Positions 26,766 through 34,622 of a stretch of DNA of 64,000 bases are shown in pieces (position 1 is the first letter of the stretch; each line of letters opens with the position of its first letter). A program made the translations under genes and the position numbers. The notes below the pieces were generated by a model that worked only from the letters and a program-made list of their open reading frames with translations, did no database searches and was not told the origin of the DNA. Location of the stretch: positions 1-64,000 of the forward strand of contig SVTY01000004.1 of NCBI GenBank assembly GCA_015063535.1, in the 5' to 3' direction. Origin of the DNA: Oscillospiraceae bacterium. Lineage in GTDB: Bacteria > Bacillota > Clostridia > Oscillospirales > CAG-272.

Positions 26766-28055
26766 ATGAAAAAAGTACTGGTGATCGGAGCAGGCGGCAG
26801 AGGACTGACCTACTCCCGATACATGGGGGAATTAAAGGACGATTTTCAGATCGTTGCCGTGGCAGAGCCGAACGACATCCGCAGAACCTACATGAAACAG
26901 ACCTACGGAATCCCCGAGGAAATGTGTCACACCTCTTGGGAGGAGTTTCTCAGCCGACCGAAATTTGCCGATCTTGCGGTGATCGCAACCATGGACAGAG
27001 ATCATTTTGCCCCTGCCATGGCTGCTATTGAAAAGGGCTATGATCTGCTTTTGGAAAAGCCTATGGGAGCGACCCCCGAGGAATGCGTTGCCATCGCCCG
27101 TGCCGCCAAGAAAAAGGGAGTTTTGGTGTTGGTTTGTCACGTGCTTCGCTTTTCTCCCTATTTCCGTGCGCTGAAAAATCTTATTGATACCGGCAGGGTG
27201 GGACGGGTCATCCACATCCATGCCGACGAGTGCGTGGGACATCTGCACCAAAGTCACAGCTTTGTGCGGGGCAATTGGGGCAACAGCGATCGAAGTACCC
27301 CGATGATCGTACAAAAGACCTGTCACGATATGGACATGCTCCAATGGCTCATCGGCACGGATTGTACCCGTGTACACAGCTTTGGCGAGCTGACCTACTT
27401 TAAGGAAGAAAATGCACCAAAGGGTGCTCCCGAGCGTTGCATCGACGGCTGTCCCCATGCCGACACCTGCTATTATAATGCGGTTAAGCTGTATCACGGA
27501 GAGAAGAACGGCTTTTCCAAGAGCTTTATCCGTTCGGCAACAGGCTCTCCCGTGGAGCCGGACAGCGAGACAGTGGATCGGATCCTTCGGGAAAGTAACT
27601 TCGGCAGATGCGTGTTCCGTTGCGACAATAACGTGGTGGATCACCAGACCGTCAATCTGGAATTTGAGGACGGAACGACCGTCAGCTTCTGCATGTCGGC
27701 ATTTAATAAGGGCGGACGTCATATCCATATTATGGGAACCGACGGAACCATTACGGGAACGTCCTCCGAGGACTGTGTGACCTTCTTTGATTTCAAGACC
27801 GGTGTCTATGAGCAACTCAACATTCGGGATGCCATTACCGATGATAGTATCGACAGCGGTCACGGTGGCGGAGACGGCGGTATTGTCCGTGCTTTGCGGG
27901 ATCGACTGAACGGTTTTATGAGCAATGTTGCGATCTGTACGATCGAAGAGACCTGTCGGAATCATTTGATCGCTTACGCCGCAGAGGAATCCCGTCTGAC
28001 GGGCAAGGTCGTGGATATGAAAGAATTTGAACAGCGGGTGGGTGGCTTAGAGTAA
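26766..28055 (+). CDS. Gfo/Idh/MocA family NAD(P)-dependent oxidoreductase
   Basis: 429 aa; ATG after GAGGAGGTATCAT, 11 codons into the track ORF. Rossmann dinucleotide-binding domain opens KKVLVIGAGGRGLTYSRYMG; the EKP motif region reads LLLEKPMGATPEEC (~100), the family's catalytic Lys-Pro. The C-terminal half is the alpha/beta substrate domain. An unusual Cys-rich stretch, CIDGCPHADTCYYN (~225), could bind metal and is typical of a long subgroup of these enzymes. Substrates are generally sugars or inositols oxidised or isomerised by hydride transfer. Followed 66 bases later by a sugar kinase. Confidence 0.87.
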   Translation: MKKVLVIGAGGRGLTYSRYMGELKDDFQIVAVAEPNDIRRTYMKQTYGIPEEMCHTSWEEFLSRPKFADLAVIATMDRDHFAPAMAAIEKGYDLLLEKPMGATPEECVAIARAAKKKGVLVLVCHVLRFSPYFRALKNLIDTGRVGRVIHIHADECVGHLHQSHSFVRGNWGNSDRSTPMIVQKTCHDMDMLQWLIGTDCTRVHSFGELTYFKEENAPKGAPERCIDGCPHADTCYYNAVKLYHGEKNGFSKSFIRSATGSPVEPDSETVDRILRESNFGRCVFRCDNNVVDHQTVNLEFEDGTTVSFCMSAFNKGGRHIHIMGTDGTITGTSSEDCVTFFDFKTGVYEQLNIRDAITDDSIDSGHGGGDGGIVRALRDRLNGFMSNVAICTIEETCRNHLIAYAAEESRLTGKVVDMKEFEQRVGGLE

Positions 28056-28121
28056 TTGACAGCCTGTGACCACCTTGAAGCATACAGTAAAAAATCTATT
28101 ACAGAAAAGAGGAATTTTTCT

Positions 28122-29216
28122 ATGACAAGAGAACAGGCGTGTGCCAAGATCAATGAAGCTCTGCAGGCGTATTTCGGCTACATCCCCGAGCAATGCGCTC
28201 CGTACGGGAGCGGTCACATCAACGATACCTTTTTGGTGGTGACAGACAAACGGTATATTTTGCAACGAATGAATACGACCGTCTTCCCCCATCCCGAGGA
28301 AATGATGGAGAATATCCACGGTGTGACGGGGCATATCCGTCAAAAAGCAGTGAAGCGGGGCGAGGATACCTCACGGGTCACGTTGACCGTTGTTCCCACG
28401 AAGGATGGAGCATGCTGCTTTGAGGACAGCATCGGTTCCTGGTGGCGTGTGTATGAATTTGTGGAGGGAACGGTCGCAAGAGATGTGGTGGAAAGTGCCG
28501 AGGATTTTACGATCTGCGCCGAGGCATTCGGAAAATTCCAGCAGGACTTGGCAGATTATCCCGCCGAAAAGCTACATGAGACCATTGTGAATTTCCATAA
28601 TACGCCTTGGCGATTTGAAAATCTGAAAAAGGCGGTAGAGAAGGATGTCTGCGGCAGACGTGCCGAGGTGGAACAGGAGATCTCCTTTGCTATGGAGCGG
28701 GAAGGATTTGCCCGTATGCTGGAGGAGGCGCATGCTGCGGGTAGCTTGCCTCTGCGTGTGACCCATAACGATACCAAGCTGAATAACATTCTGTTTGACG
28801 CAACGACAGGTGCGGCGGTCTGCGTGATCGACCTGGATACGGTCATGCCCGGATATTCGGTGAACGATTTCGGAGACTCCATTCGTTTCGGTGCCAATAC
28901 GGCAGTGGAGGACGAGACCGATCTGTCAAAGGTCTCCTTGGATCTTGCTTTGTTTGAAGCATATGCTAAGGGCTTTTTAAAGGGCTGCGGCGGTCGTTTG
29001 ACCGACACGGAGCTGGAGCTGTTGCCCGTGGGTGCCATGATGATGACCTTTGAATGCGGGATGCGCTTTTTGACCGACTATTTGGAGGGGGATACCTATT
29101 TCAAGATCCACCGTCCCAAGCACAATCTCGACCGTTGCCGCAATCAGTTTGCTTTGGTTGCCGATATGGAGCGAAAGCTACCCGAAATGCAGGCAATTAT
29201 CCAAAAGCTGAAATAA
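28122..29216 (+). CDS. NahK-like N-acetylhexosamine 1-kinase (phosphotransferase family)
   Basis: 364 aa, aminoglycoside-phosphotransferase fold; start at ATG after AGAGGAATTTTTC, 22 codons into the track ORF. Nucleotide-binding part: YGSGHINDTFLV and RYILQRMNTTVFPHP. Catalytic loop THNDTKLNNILFD (~214) with the base Asp, then VIDLDTVMPG (~235) with the metal Asp. These loops, the HPEEMMENI stretch and the length (B. longum NahK is 359 aa) point to the group that phosphorylates GlcNAc/GalNAc at C1 in the lacto-N-biose/galacto-N-biose pathway. The partner phosphorylase is not in this window, so the substrate is inferred from family only. Confidence 0.75.
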   Translation: MTREQACAKINEALQAYFGYIPEQCAPYGSGHINDTFLVVTDKRYILQRMNTTVFPHPEEMMENIHGVTGHIRQKAVKRGEDTSRVTLTVVPTKDGACCFEDSIGSWWRVYEFVEGTVARDVVESAEDFTICAEAFGKFQQDLADYPAEKLHETIVNFHNTPWRFENLKKAVEKDVCGRRAEVEQEISFAMEREGFARMLEEAHAAGSLPLRVTHNDTKLNNILFDATTGAAVCVIDLDTVMPGYSVNDFGDSIRFGANTAVEDETDLSKVSLDLALFEAYAKGFLKGCGGRLTDTELELLPVGAMMMTFECGMRFLTDYLEGDTYFKIHRPKHNLDRCRNQFALVADMERKLPEMQAIIQKLK

Positions 29217-29223
29217 CATAAGC

Positions 29224-29254
29224 AAAAAAGCTGTTCCGTGCGAACAGCTTTTTT
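29224..29254. terminator. bidirectional terminator
   Basis: AAAAAAGCTGTTC - CGTGC - GAACAGCTTTTTT. Ends the kinase operon on + and can end the small-peptide transcript on -. Confidence 0.88.
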
Positions 29255-29298
29255 GTTTTCTCTTACTTATCCAATTGTACAAAATGTGTATAATTACT

Positions 29299-29421
29299 TT
29301 AATTTTTTTTGTTTTTGTTAAATTTTGAGACTTGATAGAGAATACAACCGAGCAAAGAAAAATGAGCAACTAAAAGACCAAAAAGGAACATATAAGCAAA
29401 AAAACCTAAAGCCATATTCAT
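29299..29421 (-). CDS. small hydrophobic peptide B, 40 aa (paralogue of A)
   Basis: Not in the ORF track. ATG-AAT-ATG start following TAGGTGATTATT, 9 bases after the stop of peptide A. It opens MNMALGFFAYMFLFGLLV as a single membrane-spanning helix, then shares with peptide A the block AHFSLLGCILYQVSKFNKNK and ends in a basic tail KKN. The near-identity of the two DNA segments (~75 bp) shows tandem duplication with a diverged first half. One hydrophobic helix plus a basic tail is the plan of type I toxins and other small membrane peptides. A transcript would end at the bidirectional terminator 29224-29254. Function unknown. Confidence 0.65.
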   Translation of the reverse strand: MNMALGFFAYMFLFGLLVAHFSLLGCILYQVSKFNKNKKN

Positions 29422-29510
29422 AATAATCACCTACTTATTTTTGTTAAATTTTGAAACTTGATAGAGAATACAACCGAGCAAAGAAAAATGAGCGGCTAAA
29501 AGACCAACAA
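29314..29510. repeat. tandem direct repeat encoding the two peptides
   Basis: Two copies of a ~75-bp segment starting TTTTGTTAAATTTTGAGACT (near 29314) and TTTTGTTAAATTTTGAAACT (near 29440) run to AAAAGACCAA with only a few mismatches. They correspond to the shared C-terminal parts of the two peptide genes on the minus strand. Confidence 0.85.
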
Positions 29511-29538
29511 TCAATATAACAGGAGCTACTACTGCCAT
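29431..29538 (-). CDS. small hydrophobic peptide A, 35 aa
   Basis: Not in the ORF track. A near-ideal Shine-Dalgarno, AAGGAGGTGATTTTG, precedes the ATG, and a consensus promoter (29579-29607) lies ~40 bases further upstream, so expression is very likely. The peptide opens MAVVAPVILIVGLL, a membrane helix, and shares the C-terminal block AHFSLLGCILYQVSKFNKNK with peptide B. The stop codon lies within the ribosome binding region of peptide B, so the two should be co-translated. A single conserved Cys sits in the helix's second half. Type I toxin, small membrane regulator, or signalling peptide are all possible. Confidence 0.7.
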   Translation of the reverse strand: MAVVAPVILIVGLLAAHFSLLGCILYQVSKFNKNK

Positions 29539-29578
29539 CAAAATCACCTCCTTAAAGATATTCTAAACTTCTAAACAT

Positions 29579-29607
29579 AATATATCATTAACTAAATTAA
29601 ATGTCAA
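29579..29607 (-). promoter_or_regulatory. promoter of the small-peptide pair
   Basis: On the minus strand TTGACA (29607-29602), 17 bases, TATATT (29584-29579). Confidence 0.8.
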
Positions 29608-29649
29608 GACTTCTCATTAAAGAAAAAGAATTTTTAAAAGATTTTTCTT

Positions 29650-30519
29650 TCATAGCAAGATATTCCTCTTATGTACGGTACCGACTTCAATGGTGCAATC
29701 GGTCTGTATGACCGCTCCCTCCGAAATGATCGCTCCGATGCTGTCGGCACAAATTTTTCCCGAACGGGGATTTTTGACCGAAACAATGTGTCCCTTGATC
29801 CGAGCATCTACCTCCGAATATTCGAAGGACAAGTCGGTGTCCTCCATGGTACAGTCGATCAGACGAAGCCCCTTGCAGTAGCATAACGGTTGTGTTCCCA
29901 CGATATGACAGCCGACAAGGGTGAGATCTTCCGAAAACCATCCCAAATATTCTCCCCGCAGCGTGGTGTTTGTCACCGTTACGTTTTTGGAATGCCAAAA
30001 GGCATCCTTGGTATCCAGTATGCTGTTCTCGATGGAGAGGTTTTCCATATATTGAAAGGAGTATTTTCCCTTCATTTGCAGGTTGCTGATCTCCACGTCT
30101 CGACTGTCAAAAAACAGATATTCCGATTCGATGCGGCAATTTCGTATATGCACGCCTTGGCATTTCCATCCGAACTCGGGGGAGAGGATCACCGAATCCT
30201 CGACGAGTGTGTCTGCGCATTCCCGCAGGCATTTGATGCCGTTGATGTGGCAATTACGGACGGTTCCTTGCTCGGTATACCAAATGGGTGCCCGTGTCGC
30301 TTCATCCATGGTCGAATCCGACAGGAGAAAGTCCTTGGCATGCCAAAGGGGGTATCGCAGAGAGAAGGTACACTGATGGACTCGCACCGAGCGGCATTCC
30401 TTCAGCACCGATTCTCCGTCGGCAGGTCCCGCAAAGGTGCAGCCCAGTACCTCGGCATTCCGCAAGCCGTACAAAGCTCTCTCTTCATCGTATTGTTGGT
30501 TTGAAATCGTTTGTTGCAT
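29650..30519 (-). CDS. DUF3737 family right-handed beta-helix-like protein
   Basis: 289 aa; start at the ATG after AAAGGGATCCT, 12 codons inside the track ORF. The sequence (EERALYGLRNAEVLGCTFAG, DGESVLKECRSVRVHQC) is that of DUF3737, a conserved family of Firmicutes and Bacteroidetes with no proven function. It is made of short strand-turn repeats with N/S-x-x-(I/L/V) ladders (LSIENSILDTKDAFWHSKNV), suggesting a parallel beta-helix of ~10 coils similar to pectate-lyase-like or hexapeptide proteins. No signal peptide, so cytoplasmic. Monocistronic, reading toward the small-peptide locus. Confidence 0.8.
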   Translation of the reverse strand: MQQTISNQQYDEERALYGLRNAEVLGCTFAGPADGESVLKECRSVRVHQCTFSLRYPLWHAKDFLLSDSTMDEATRAPIWYTEQGTVRNCHINGIKCLRECADTLVEDSVILSPEFGWKCQGVHIRNCRIESEYLFFDSRDVEISNLQMKGKYSFQYMENLSIENSILDTKDAFWHSKNVTVTNTTLRGEYLGWFSEDLTLVGCHIVGTQPLCYCKGLRLIDCTMEDTDLSFEYSEVDARIKGHIVSVKNPRSGKICADSIGAIISEGAVIQTDCTIEVGTVHKRNILL

Positions 30520-30680
30520 AGGATCCCTTTCCGAAAAGCTACCGCAGGACGGCAACCGAATTTGTCTGTAAGCCTATATAATTATATACGATTTTTCTTC
30601 TTTGTTTGTGAACACACTATGAAATTTATGAGCTTTTTAAGAAAAAATTTGAAAAAAGATAATTTTTTAACAAATAACTC

Positions 30681-30709
30681 TTGATATCTTTTGCAATTTG
30701 TGGTATAGT
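30681..30709 (+). promoter_or_regulatory. promoter of pgk
   Basis: TTGATA, 17 bases, TATAGT, 48 bases before the pgk ATG. Confidence 0.75.
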
Positions 30710-30757
30710 ATTAGATGGTGTATTTTGAAAAAAATATTGAAAGGTGGATATACAAAC

Positions 30758-32056
30758 ATGACCTACAACAAGAAAACCATTGAAGACATTGATGTAGCCG
30801 GCAAGAAGGTTCTTGTCCGTTGCGATTTCAATGTACCCCTGAAGGATGGCGTGATCACGTCCGATAAGCGGATCATCGGCGCACTTCCTACCATTAAGTA
30901 CCTGCTGGACAAGGGTGCTAAGGTAATTCTTTGCTCCCATATGGGCAAGCCACATGCCATCTTTACTGAAGGCTTTGATCTGACCAAAAAGGAGAAAAAG
31001 AAGGTAGAGGATCTTCCCGCAGAGGAGCAGGCAGCCGCAACCGCTGAGCTGTTGGCAAAGGCACTGAAGAATGACAAGAAGGCATTCACGCTGAAGCCCG
31101 TGGCAGACAGACTCAATGAGCTGTTGGACGGCAAGGTGACCTTCGCCGAGGATATCATCGGTCCCGATGCCAAGGCAAAGGCGGAAAATTTGAAGGCAGG
31201 CGAGGCACTTCTGATCGAGAACGTTCGTTTCGATGCCAGAGAGACCAAGAACAGTGCGGATTTTGCGAAGGAGCTTGCTTCCTTTGCCGAGGTATATGTC
31301 AATGATGCGTTTGGCTCGGCACACCGTGCCCATGCTTCCACCGCAGGTGTGGCAGATTACCTGCCCGCAGTGTGCGGCTATCTGATCCAGAAGGAAATTT
31401 CCATTATGGGTAAGGCACTTGCCGATCCCGCTCGCCCCTTCGTTGCAATTTTGGGCGGTGCCAAGGTATCCGATAAGATCGGTGTGATCAACAATCTGCT
31501 CGAAAAGGTGGATACTTTGATTATCGGCGGCGGTATGGCATATACCTTCTTCAAGGCAGCCGGACATGATGTGGGAACCTCTCTGTGCGAGGAGGACAAG
31601 ATCGACCTTGCCAACGAAATGGTAGCCAAGGCGGAGGCGAAGGGCGTGAAGTTTTTGCTTCCCGTGGACAACCGTGTCGGTAAGGAGTATGACGAAAATA
31701 CCGAAAATATGATCGTGGATTCCGATGACATTCCCGCAGGCTGGATGGGTCTGGATATCGGTCCCAAGACCGAGGAGCTGTTTGCCAATGCCATTAAGGG
31801 CGCAGGAACCGTTGTATGGAATGGACCGATGGGTGTTTCCGAGTGGAAGAATTTTGCATCAGGAACCAATACGGTAGCGAAGGCGGTTGCTGAGAGCGGA
31901 GCGATCTCCATCATCGGCGGCGGAGACTCTGCGGCAGCCGTAGAAAAGCTTGGCTATGCCGACAAGATGACTCACATTTCTACCGGTGGCGGTGCTTCTC
32001 TCGAGTTCCTTGAGGGCAAGACCCTTCCCGGTATCGCTTGCCTGTTGGATAAGTAA
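30758..32056 (+). CDS. pgk: phosphoglycerate kinase
   Basis: 432 aa; ATG after AAAGGTGGATATACAAAC, 20 codons into the track ORF. Converts 1,3-bisphosphoglycerate and ADP to 3-phosphoglycerate and ATP in glycolysis. N-domain substrate motif [14 protein letters not shown] with the conserved Arg; [12 protein letters not shown]-binding C-domain [26 protein letters not shown] and [16 protein letters not shown]. Somewhat longer than the usual 395-417 because of a Lys/Glu/Ala-rich insertion (~65-100) before LKPVADRL, which occurs in other clostridia. Followed by tpiA after a hairpin-rich gap. Confidence 0.95.
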   Translation: MTYNKKTIEDIDVAGKKVLVRCDFNVPLKDGVITSDKRIIGALPTIKYLLDKGAKVILCSHMGKPHAIFTEGFDLTKKEKKKVEDLPAEEQAAATAELLAKALKNDKKAFTLKPVADRLNELLDGKVTFAEDIIGPDAKAKAENLKAGEALLIENVRFDARETKNSADFAKELASFAEVYVNDAFGSAHRAHASTAGVADYLPAVCGYLIQKEISIMGKALADPARPFVAILGGAKVSDKIGVINNLLEKVDTLIIGGGMAYTFFKAAGHDVGTSLCEEDKIDLANEMVAKAEAKGVKFLLPVDNRVGKEYDENTENMIVDSDDIPAGWMGLDIGPKTEELFANAIKGAGTVVWNGPMGVSEWKNFASGTNTVAKAVAESGAISIIGGGDSAAAVEKLGYADKMTHISTGGGASLEFLEGKTLPGIACLLDK

Positions 32057-32077
32057 GCTGGATAAGAAAAAAGATCA

Positions 32078-32111
32078 AAGAGGGGAAACCCCACTTGTGG
32101 TTTCCCCTCTT
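32078..32111 (+). terminator. hairpin after pgk, likely terminator
   Basis: AAGAGGGGAAACC pairs exactly with GGTTTCCCCTCTT around an 8-base loop. The downstream T-tract is short. Confidence 0.65.
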
Positions 32112-32270
32112 GCAATCTGCTTAGCAGATTGCAATTCACCCTTTCGGGCGCTTTGAACGAAAGGATTTTCGCCATCTGCGGAGGGCGACATAGTTCGCTA
32201 ATGCGAACTTGCACGAACCGTAGGCTCGTGCCGTTTGCGAAGCAAACAGGCAAGCCTTTGAAAAGGCTTG
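32111..32270 (+). repeat. chain of short perfect hairpins between pgk and tpiA
   Basis: Within 160 bases lie TGCAATCTGC/GCAGATTGCA (32111-32133, 3-base loop), AGTTCGC/GCGAACT (32192-32209), GCACGA/TCGTGC (32211-32231), GTTTGC-GAA-GCAAAC (32233-32247) and CAAGCCTT/AAGGCTTG (32251-32270). No ORF with a ribosome binding site runs through them. Confidence 0.7.
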
Positions 32271-32306
32271 ACCGAAACTTTAAAAAAGAAAGAAAGGATA
32301 AAACTT

Positions 32307-33074
32307 ATGAATCCCGCAAAGAGAAGAACCGTTATCGCAGGCAACTGGAAAATGAACTTTACGCCCGACGAAGCAACCGCATTTATCAATGAGATCAAGC
32401 CCATGGTAGCAGGTAAGGATGCCTGTGACATCATTTTTTGCGCTCCCTACGTAACCATTGCCGCCGCTATGAAGGCAGCAGAAGGCTCCAATATTAAGAT
32501 CGGTGCCGAGAATGTACACTATGAGGAGAAGGGTGCCTACACCGGTGAGGTCTCCGCTAAGATGCTGAAGGCGATCGGCGTGGAATACGTGATCGTCGGT
32601 CACAGCGAAAGACGGCAGTATTTCGGTGAGACTGATACCACCGTGAATCTTCGCACAAAGGCTGCTCTTGCCGCAGGCATGAAGGTCATTCTGTGTTTGG
32701 GCGAGGTCAAGGAGCAGAGACTTGCCGGTATCACCAACGAGGTGGTTGGCATGCAGACGAAGCTTGATCTGGCAGATATCGACGCCGAGGCACTGAAGAA
32801 TGTTATCATCGCCTATGAGCCGGTGTGGGCGATCGGAACGGGACTTACCGCAACACCTGAGCAGGCGGAGGAGACCTGCGGAGAGATCCGCAAGGTGCTT
32901 GCCGCTATGTATGGCGCAGAGATTGCCGAGACCGTGACGATTCAGTATGGCGGCTCTATGAATGATGCCAATGCCGCCGAGCTGTTGGCAAAGCCCAATG
33001 TAGACGGAGGACTGATCGGCGGAGCCTCTTTGGTTCCTGCCAAGTTCACCGCCATTGTGGATGCGGCTCAGTAA
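32307..33074 (+). CDS. tpiA: triosephosphate isomerase
   Basis: 255 aa; ATG after AAAGAAAGGATAAAACTT, 13 codons into the track ORF. Interconverts dihydroxyacetone phosphate and glyceraldehyde 3-phosphate. TIM-barrel with the opening VIAGNWKMNFTP (catalytic Asn and Lys), electrophile His in VIVGHSERRQYFGE, catalytic base Glu in IIAYEPVWAIGTG and phosphate loop NVDGGLIGGASL. Full length with all active-site residues. Probably expressed with pgk by read-through, since no promoter is obvious in the hairpin-rich gap. Confidence 0.96.
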   Translation: MNPAKRRTVIAGNWKMNFTPDEATAFINEIKPMVAGKDACDIIFCAPYVTIAAAMKAAEGSNIKIGAENVHYEEKGAYTGEVSAKMLKAIGVEYVIVGHSERRQYFGETDTTVNLRTKAALAAGMKVILCLGEVKEQRLAGITNEVVGMQTKLDLADIDAEALKNVIIAYEPVWAIGTGLTATPEQAEETCGEIRKVLAAMYGAEIAETVTIQYGGSMNDANAAELLAKPNVDGGLIGGASLVPAKFTAIVDAAQ

Positions 33075-33088
33075 TTGTAAAGAATCTG

Positions 33089-33128
33089 TTTGGGAAAGCT
33101 TCCTGTCGAGCTTTCCCAAGCTTTTTTT
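33089..33128 (+). terminator. terminator of tpiA
   Basis: GGGAAAGCT (33092-33100) pairs with AGCTTTCCC (33109-33117), followed by AAGC and seven T. Confidence 0.8.
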
Positions 33129-33137
33129 CATTTACCC

Positions 33138-33166
33138 TTGATTTTCCCCGCAAAAGATGGTATAAT
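33138..33166 (+). promoter_or_regulatory. promoter of rbfA-nrnA
   Basis: TTGATT, 17 bases, TATAAT, 36 bases before the rbfA ATG. Confidence 0.75.
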
Positions 33167-33202
33167 ATCCTTTGAACAGTTTTTTTTATTTGAGAGGATG
33201 CT

Positions 33203-33583
33203 ATGGCAAATTACAGAAGAGGACGGATCAACGATGAAATGCAGAAGGAACTGGCACTGGTTCTGCGAGAGGTGAAGGATCCCCGTGTGCGAGATGCTTT
33301 TATCAGTGTAACGGCGGTAGATGTTACTCCCGATCTGAAATACGCAAAGGTCTATTATTCCGCTATGATGGGCGATAAAAAAGAGGTGGCGAAGGGCTTG
33401 AAGTCCTCCGCCGGATATTTGCGCCGTCAACTGGCACAACGCATGAATCTGCGTATGACCCCCGAGCTTTCCTTCTATGAGGATCATTCCATTGCCCACG
33501 GTGCCCATATCTCTAAGCTGTTGGAGAGCATTGAATTTGCGCCTGAGACCGAGGATACCTCGGCGGAGGACAGCAATGAGTAA
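33203..33583 (+). CDS. rbfA: 30S ribosome-binding factor A
   Basis: 126 aa, single KH-like domain that binds immature 30S subunits and helps 16S rRNA 5'-end maturation and cold adaptation. Recognisable by YRRGRINDEMQKELALVLRE at the start, VTAVDVTPDLKYAKVYYSAM in the middle and LRMTPELSFYEDHSIAHGAH at the end. Full length. Overlaps the next gene by 8 bases; rbfA next to the DHH phosphatase nrnA is a common Firmicutes arrangement. Confidence 0.95.
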   Translation: MANYRRGRINDEMQKELALVLREVKDPRVRDAFISVTAVDVTPDLKYAKVYYSAMMGDKKEVAKGLKSSAGYLRRQLAQRMNLRMTPELSFYEDHSIAHGAHISKLLESIEFAPETEDTSAEDSNE

Positions 33584-34574
33584 GTTTCGCACCTTGACGA
33601 TGGTAGAGCTGTGCGAGCGGCTCTGTGAGGATCGGAAAACACTGATCGTTTATCATGTTCGCTCAGATGCCGATGCGGTTGGCTCTGCCTTCGCTTTGCG
33701 GGAGCTGTTGCGCATGATGAATATTCCCGCTATTTGCGCCTGTGCCGATGAGGTCCCCGAGCGGCTGCGCTTTTTGACCGACGGTGTGCAGGGAAGTGTG
33801 CTTTTGGAGGAGGAGCTTCGGTTGGATCACGATCGGGTGATCAGTGTGGATTCCGCTTCTCCCGCTCAGCTTGGGGAGCTGTATGAGAGGCTGCATCGCT
33901 ATATTGACCTGATGATCGACCATCACGGATCGGGAACGGTCTATGCCGACCACTATATTGACTCTGAGGCATCGGCGACGGGTGAGATCATATATGAGCT
34001 GGCAAAGGAGCTGCTCCGACAGGGGAAAATCTCCGAATTGCCTCCCCGTGTCATTAACAGTGTCTATGCTGCGATCTGCTCGGATACCGGCTGCTTTCGT
34101 TTTGCCAATGCTACGCCCCGCACCTTTCGGTGTGCGGCGGAGCTGCTGGAGGCAGGGGCGGAGCAAGCTGCTATCAACCGACAGCTGTTTGAATCCAAGA
34201 CTTTCAAGCAGGTCAAGGCGGAGGGAGAGGCGGCAAGCCGCATGCTTCTGCACGACGGCGGACGGATCGCCTCGGTGACCTTTCCGTATTCCTCCAAATT
34301 TGCGCTCAGCCTGTCTGATGAAAATTTGGAGACCATCATTGACATTCCTCGCTCAGTGGCAGGTGTGGAGATTGCCTTCTCAGTGCGTCAGCCCGAGGAC
34401 AAGCCCTTTTTTCGGGTGTCCATGCGTTCGATGAGCGACTTGGATGTGTCGGCAGTCTGTGCCCGATTCGGAGGAGGAGGACATATGCGTGCGGCGGGGT
34501 GCAGTCTGGAAGCACCCAATATTCGGGAGGCGGAGGAGATCATTCTTTCCGCTATCCGACAGAGAATGGAATAA
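33576..34574 (+). CDS. nrnA: DHH-family oligoribonuclease/pAp phosphatase (NrnA)
   Basis: 332 aa; start at the ATG overlapping the rbfA stop, 33 codons into the track ORF. Degrades 2-5-mer RNA ('nanoRNA') and dephosphorylates pAp. DHH domain: YHVRSDADAVGSA (metal Asp residues, ~25), VDSASPAQLG, and MIDHHGSGTVYADHYIDSEA (~110); ICSDTGCFRFANATP follows. The C-terminal DHHA1 domain carries FGGGGHMRAAGCS (~305), which binds RNA. Full length with all motifs. A terminator-like hairpin follows. Confidence 0.92.
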   Translation: MSKFRTLTMVELCERLCEDRKTLIVYHVRSDADAVGSAFALRELLRMMNIPAICACADEVPERLRFLTDGVQGSVLLEEELRLDHDRVISVDSASPAQLGELYERLHRYIDLMIDHHGSGTVYADHYIDSEASATGEIIYELAKELLRQGKISELPPRVINSVYAAICSDTGCFRFANATPRTFRCAAELLEAGAEQAAINRQLFESKTFKQVKAEGEAASRMLLHDGGRIASVTFPYSSKFALSLSDENLETIIDIPRSVAGVEIAFSVRQPEDKPFFRVSMRSMSDLDVSAVCARFGGGGHMRAAGCSLEAPNIREAEEIILSAIRQRME

Positions 34575-34576
34575 GA

Positions 34577-34622
34577 GCATTGGGCTGTTTGAGTTACTAT
34601 CTCAACCAGCCCGATTTTTTTC
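34577..34622 (+). terminator. terminator-like hairpin after nrnA
   Basis: GGGCTGTTTGAG pairs imperfectly with CTCAACCAGCCC, followed by GATTTTTTTC. It extends into the last codons of the convergent permease gene. Confidence 0.55.

Noticed and set aside
29314-29510. Direct repeats considered as a CRISPR array or insertion-sequence ends
   Set aside because: Only two copies of ~75 bp, and both are explained as paralogous coding sequence on the minus strand.
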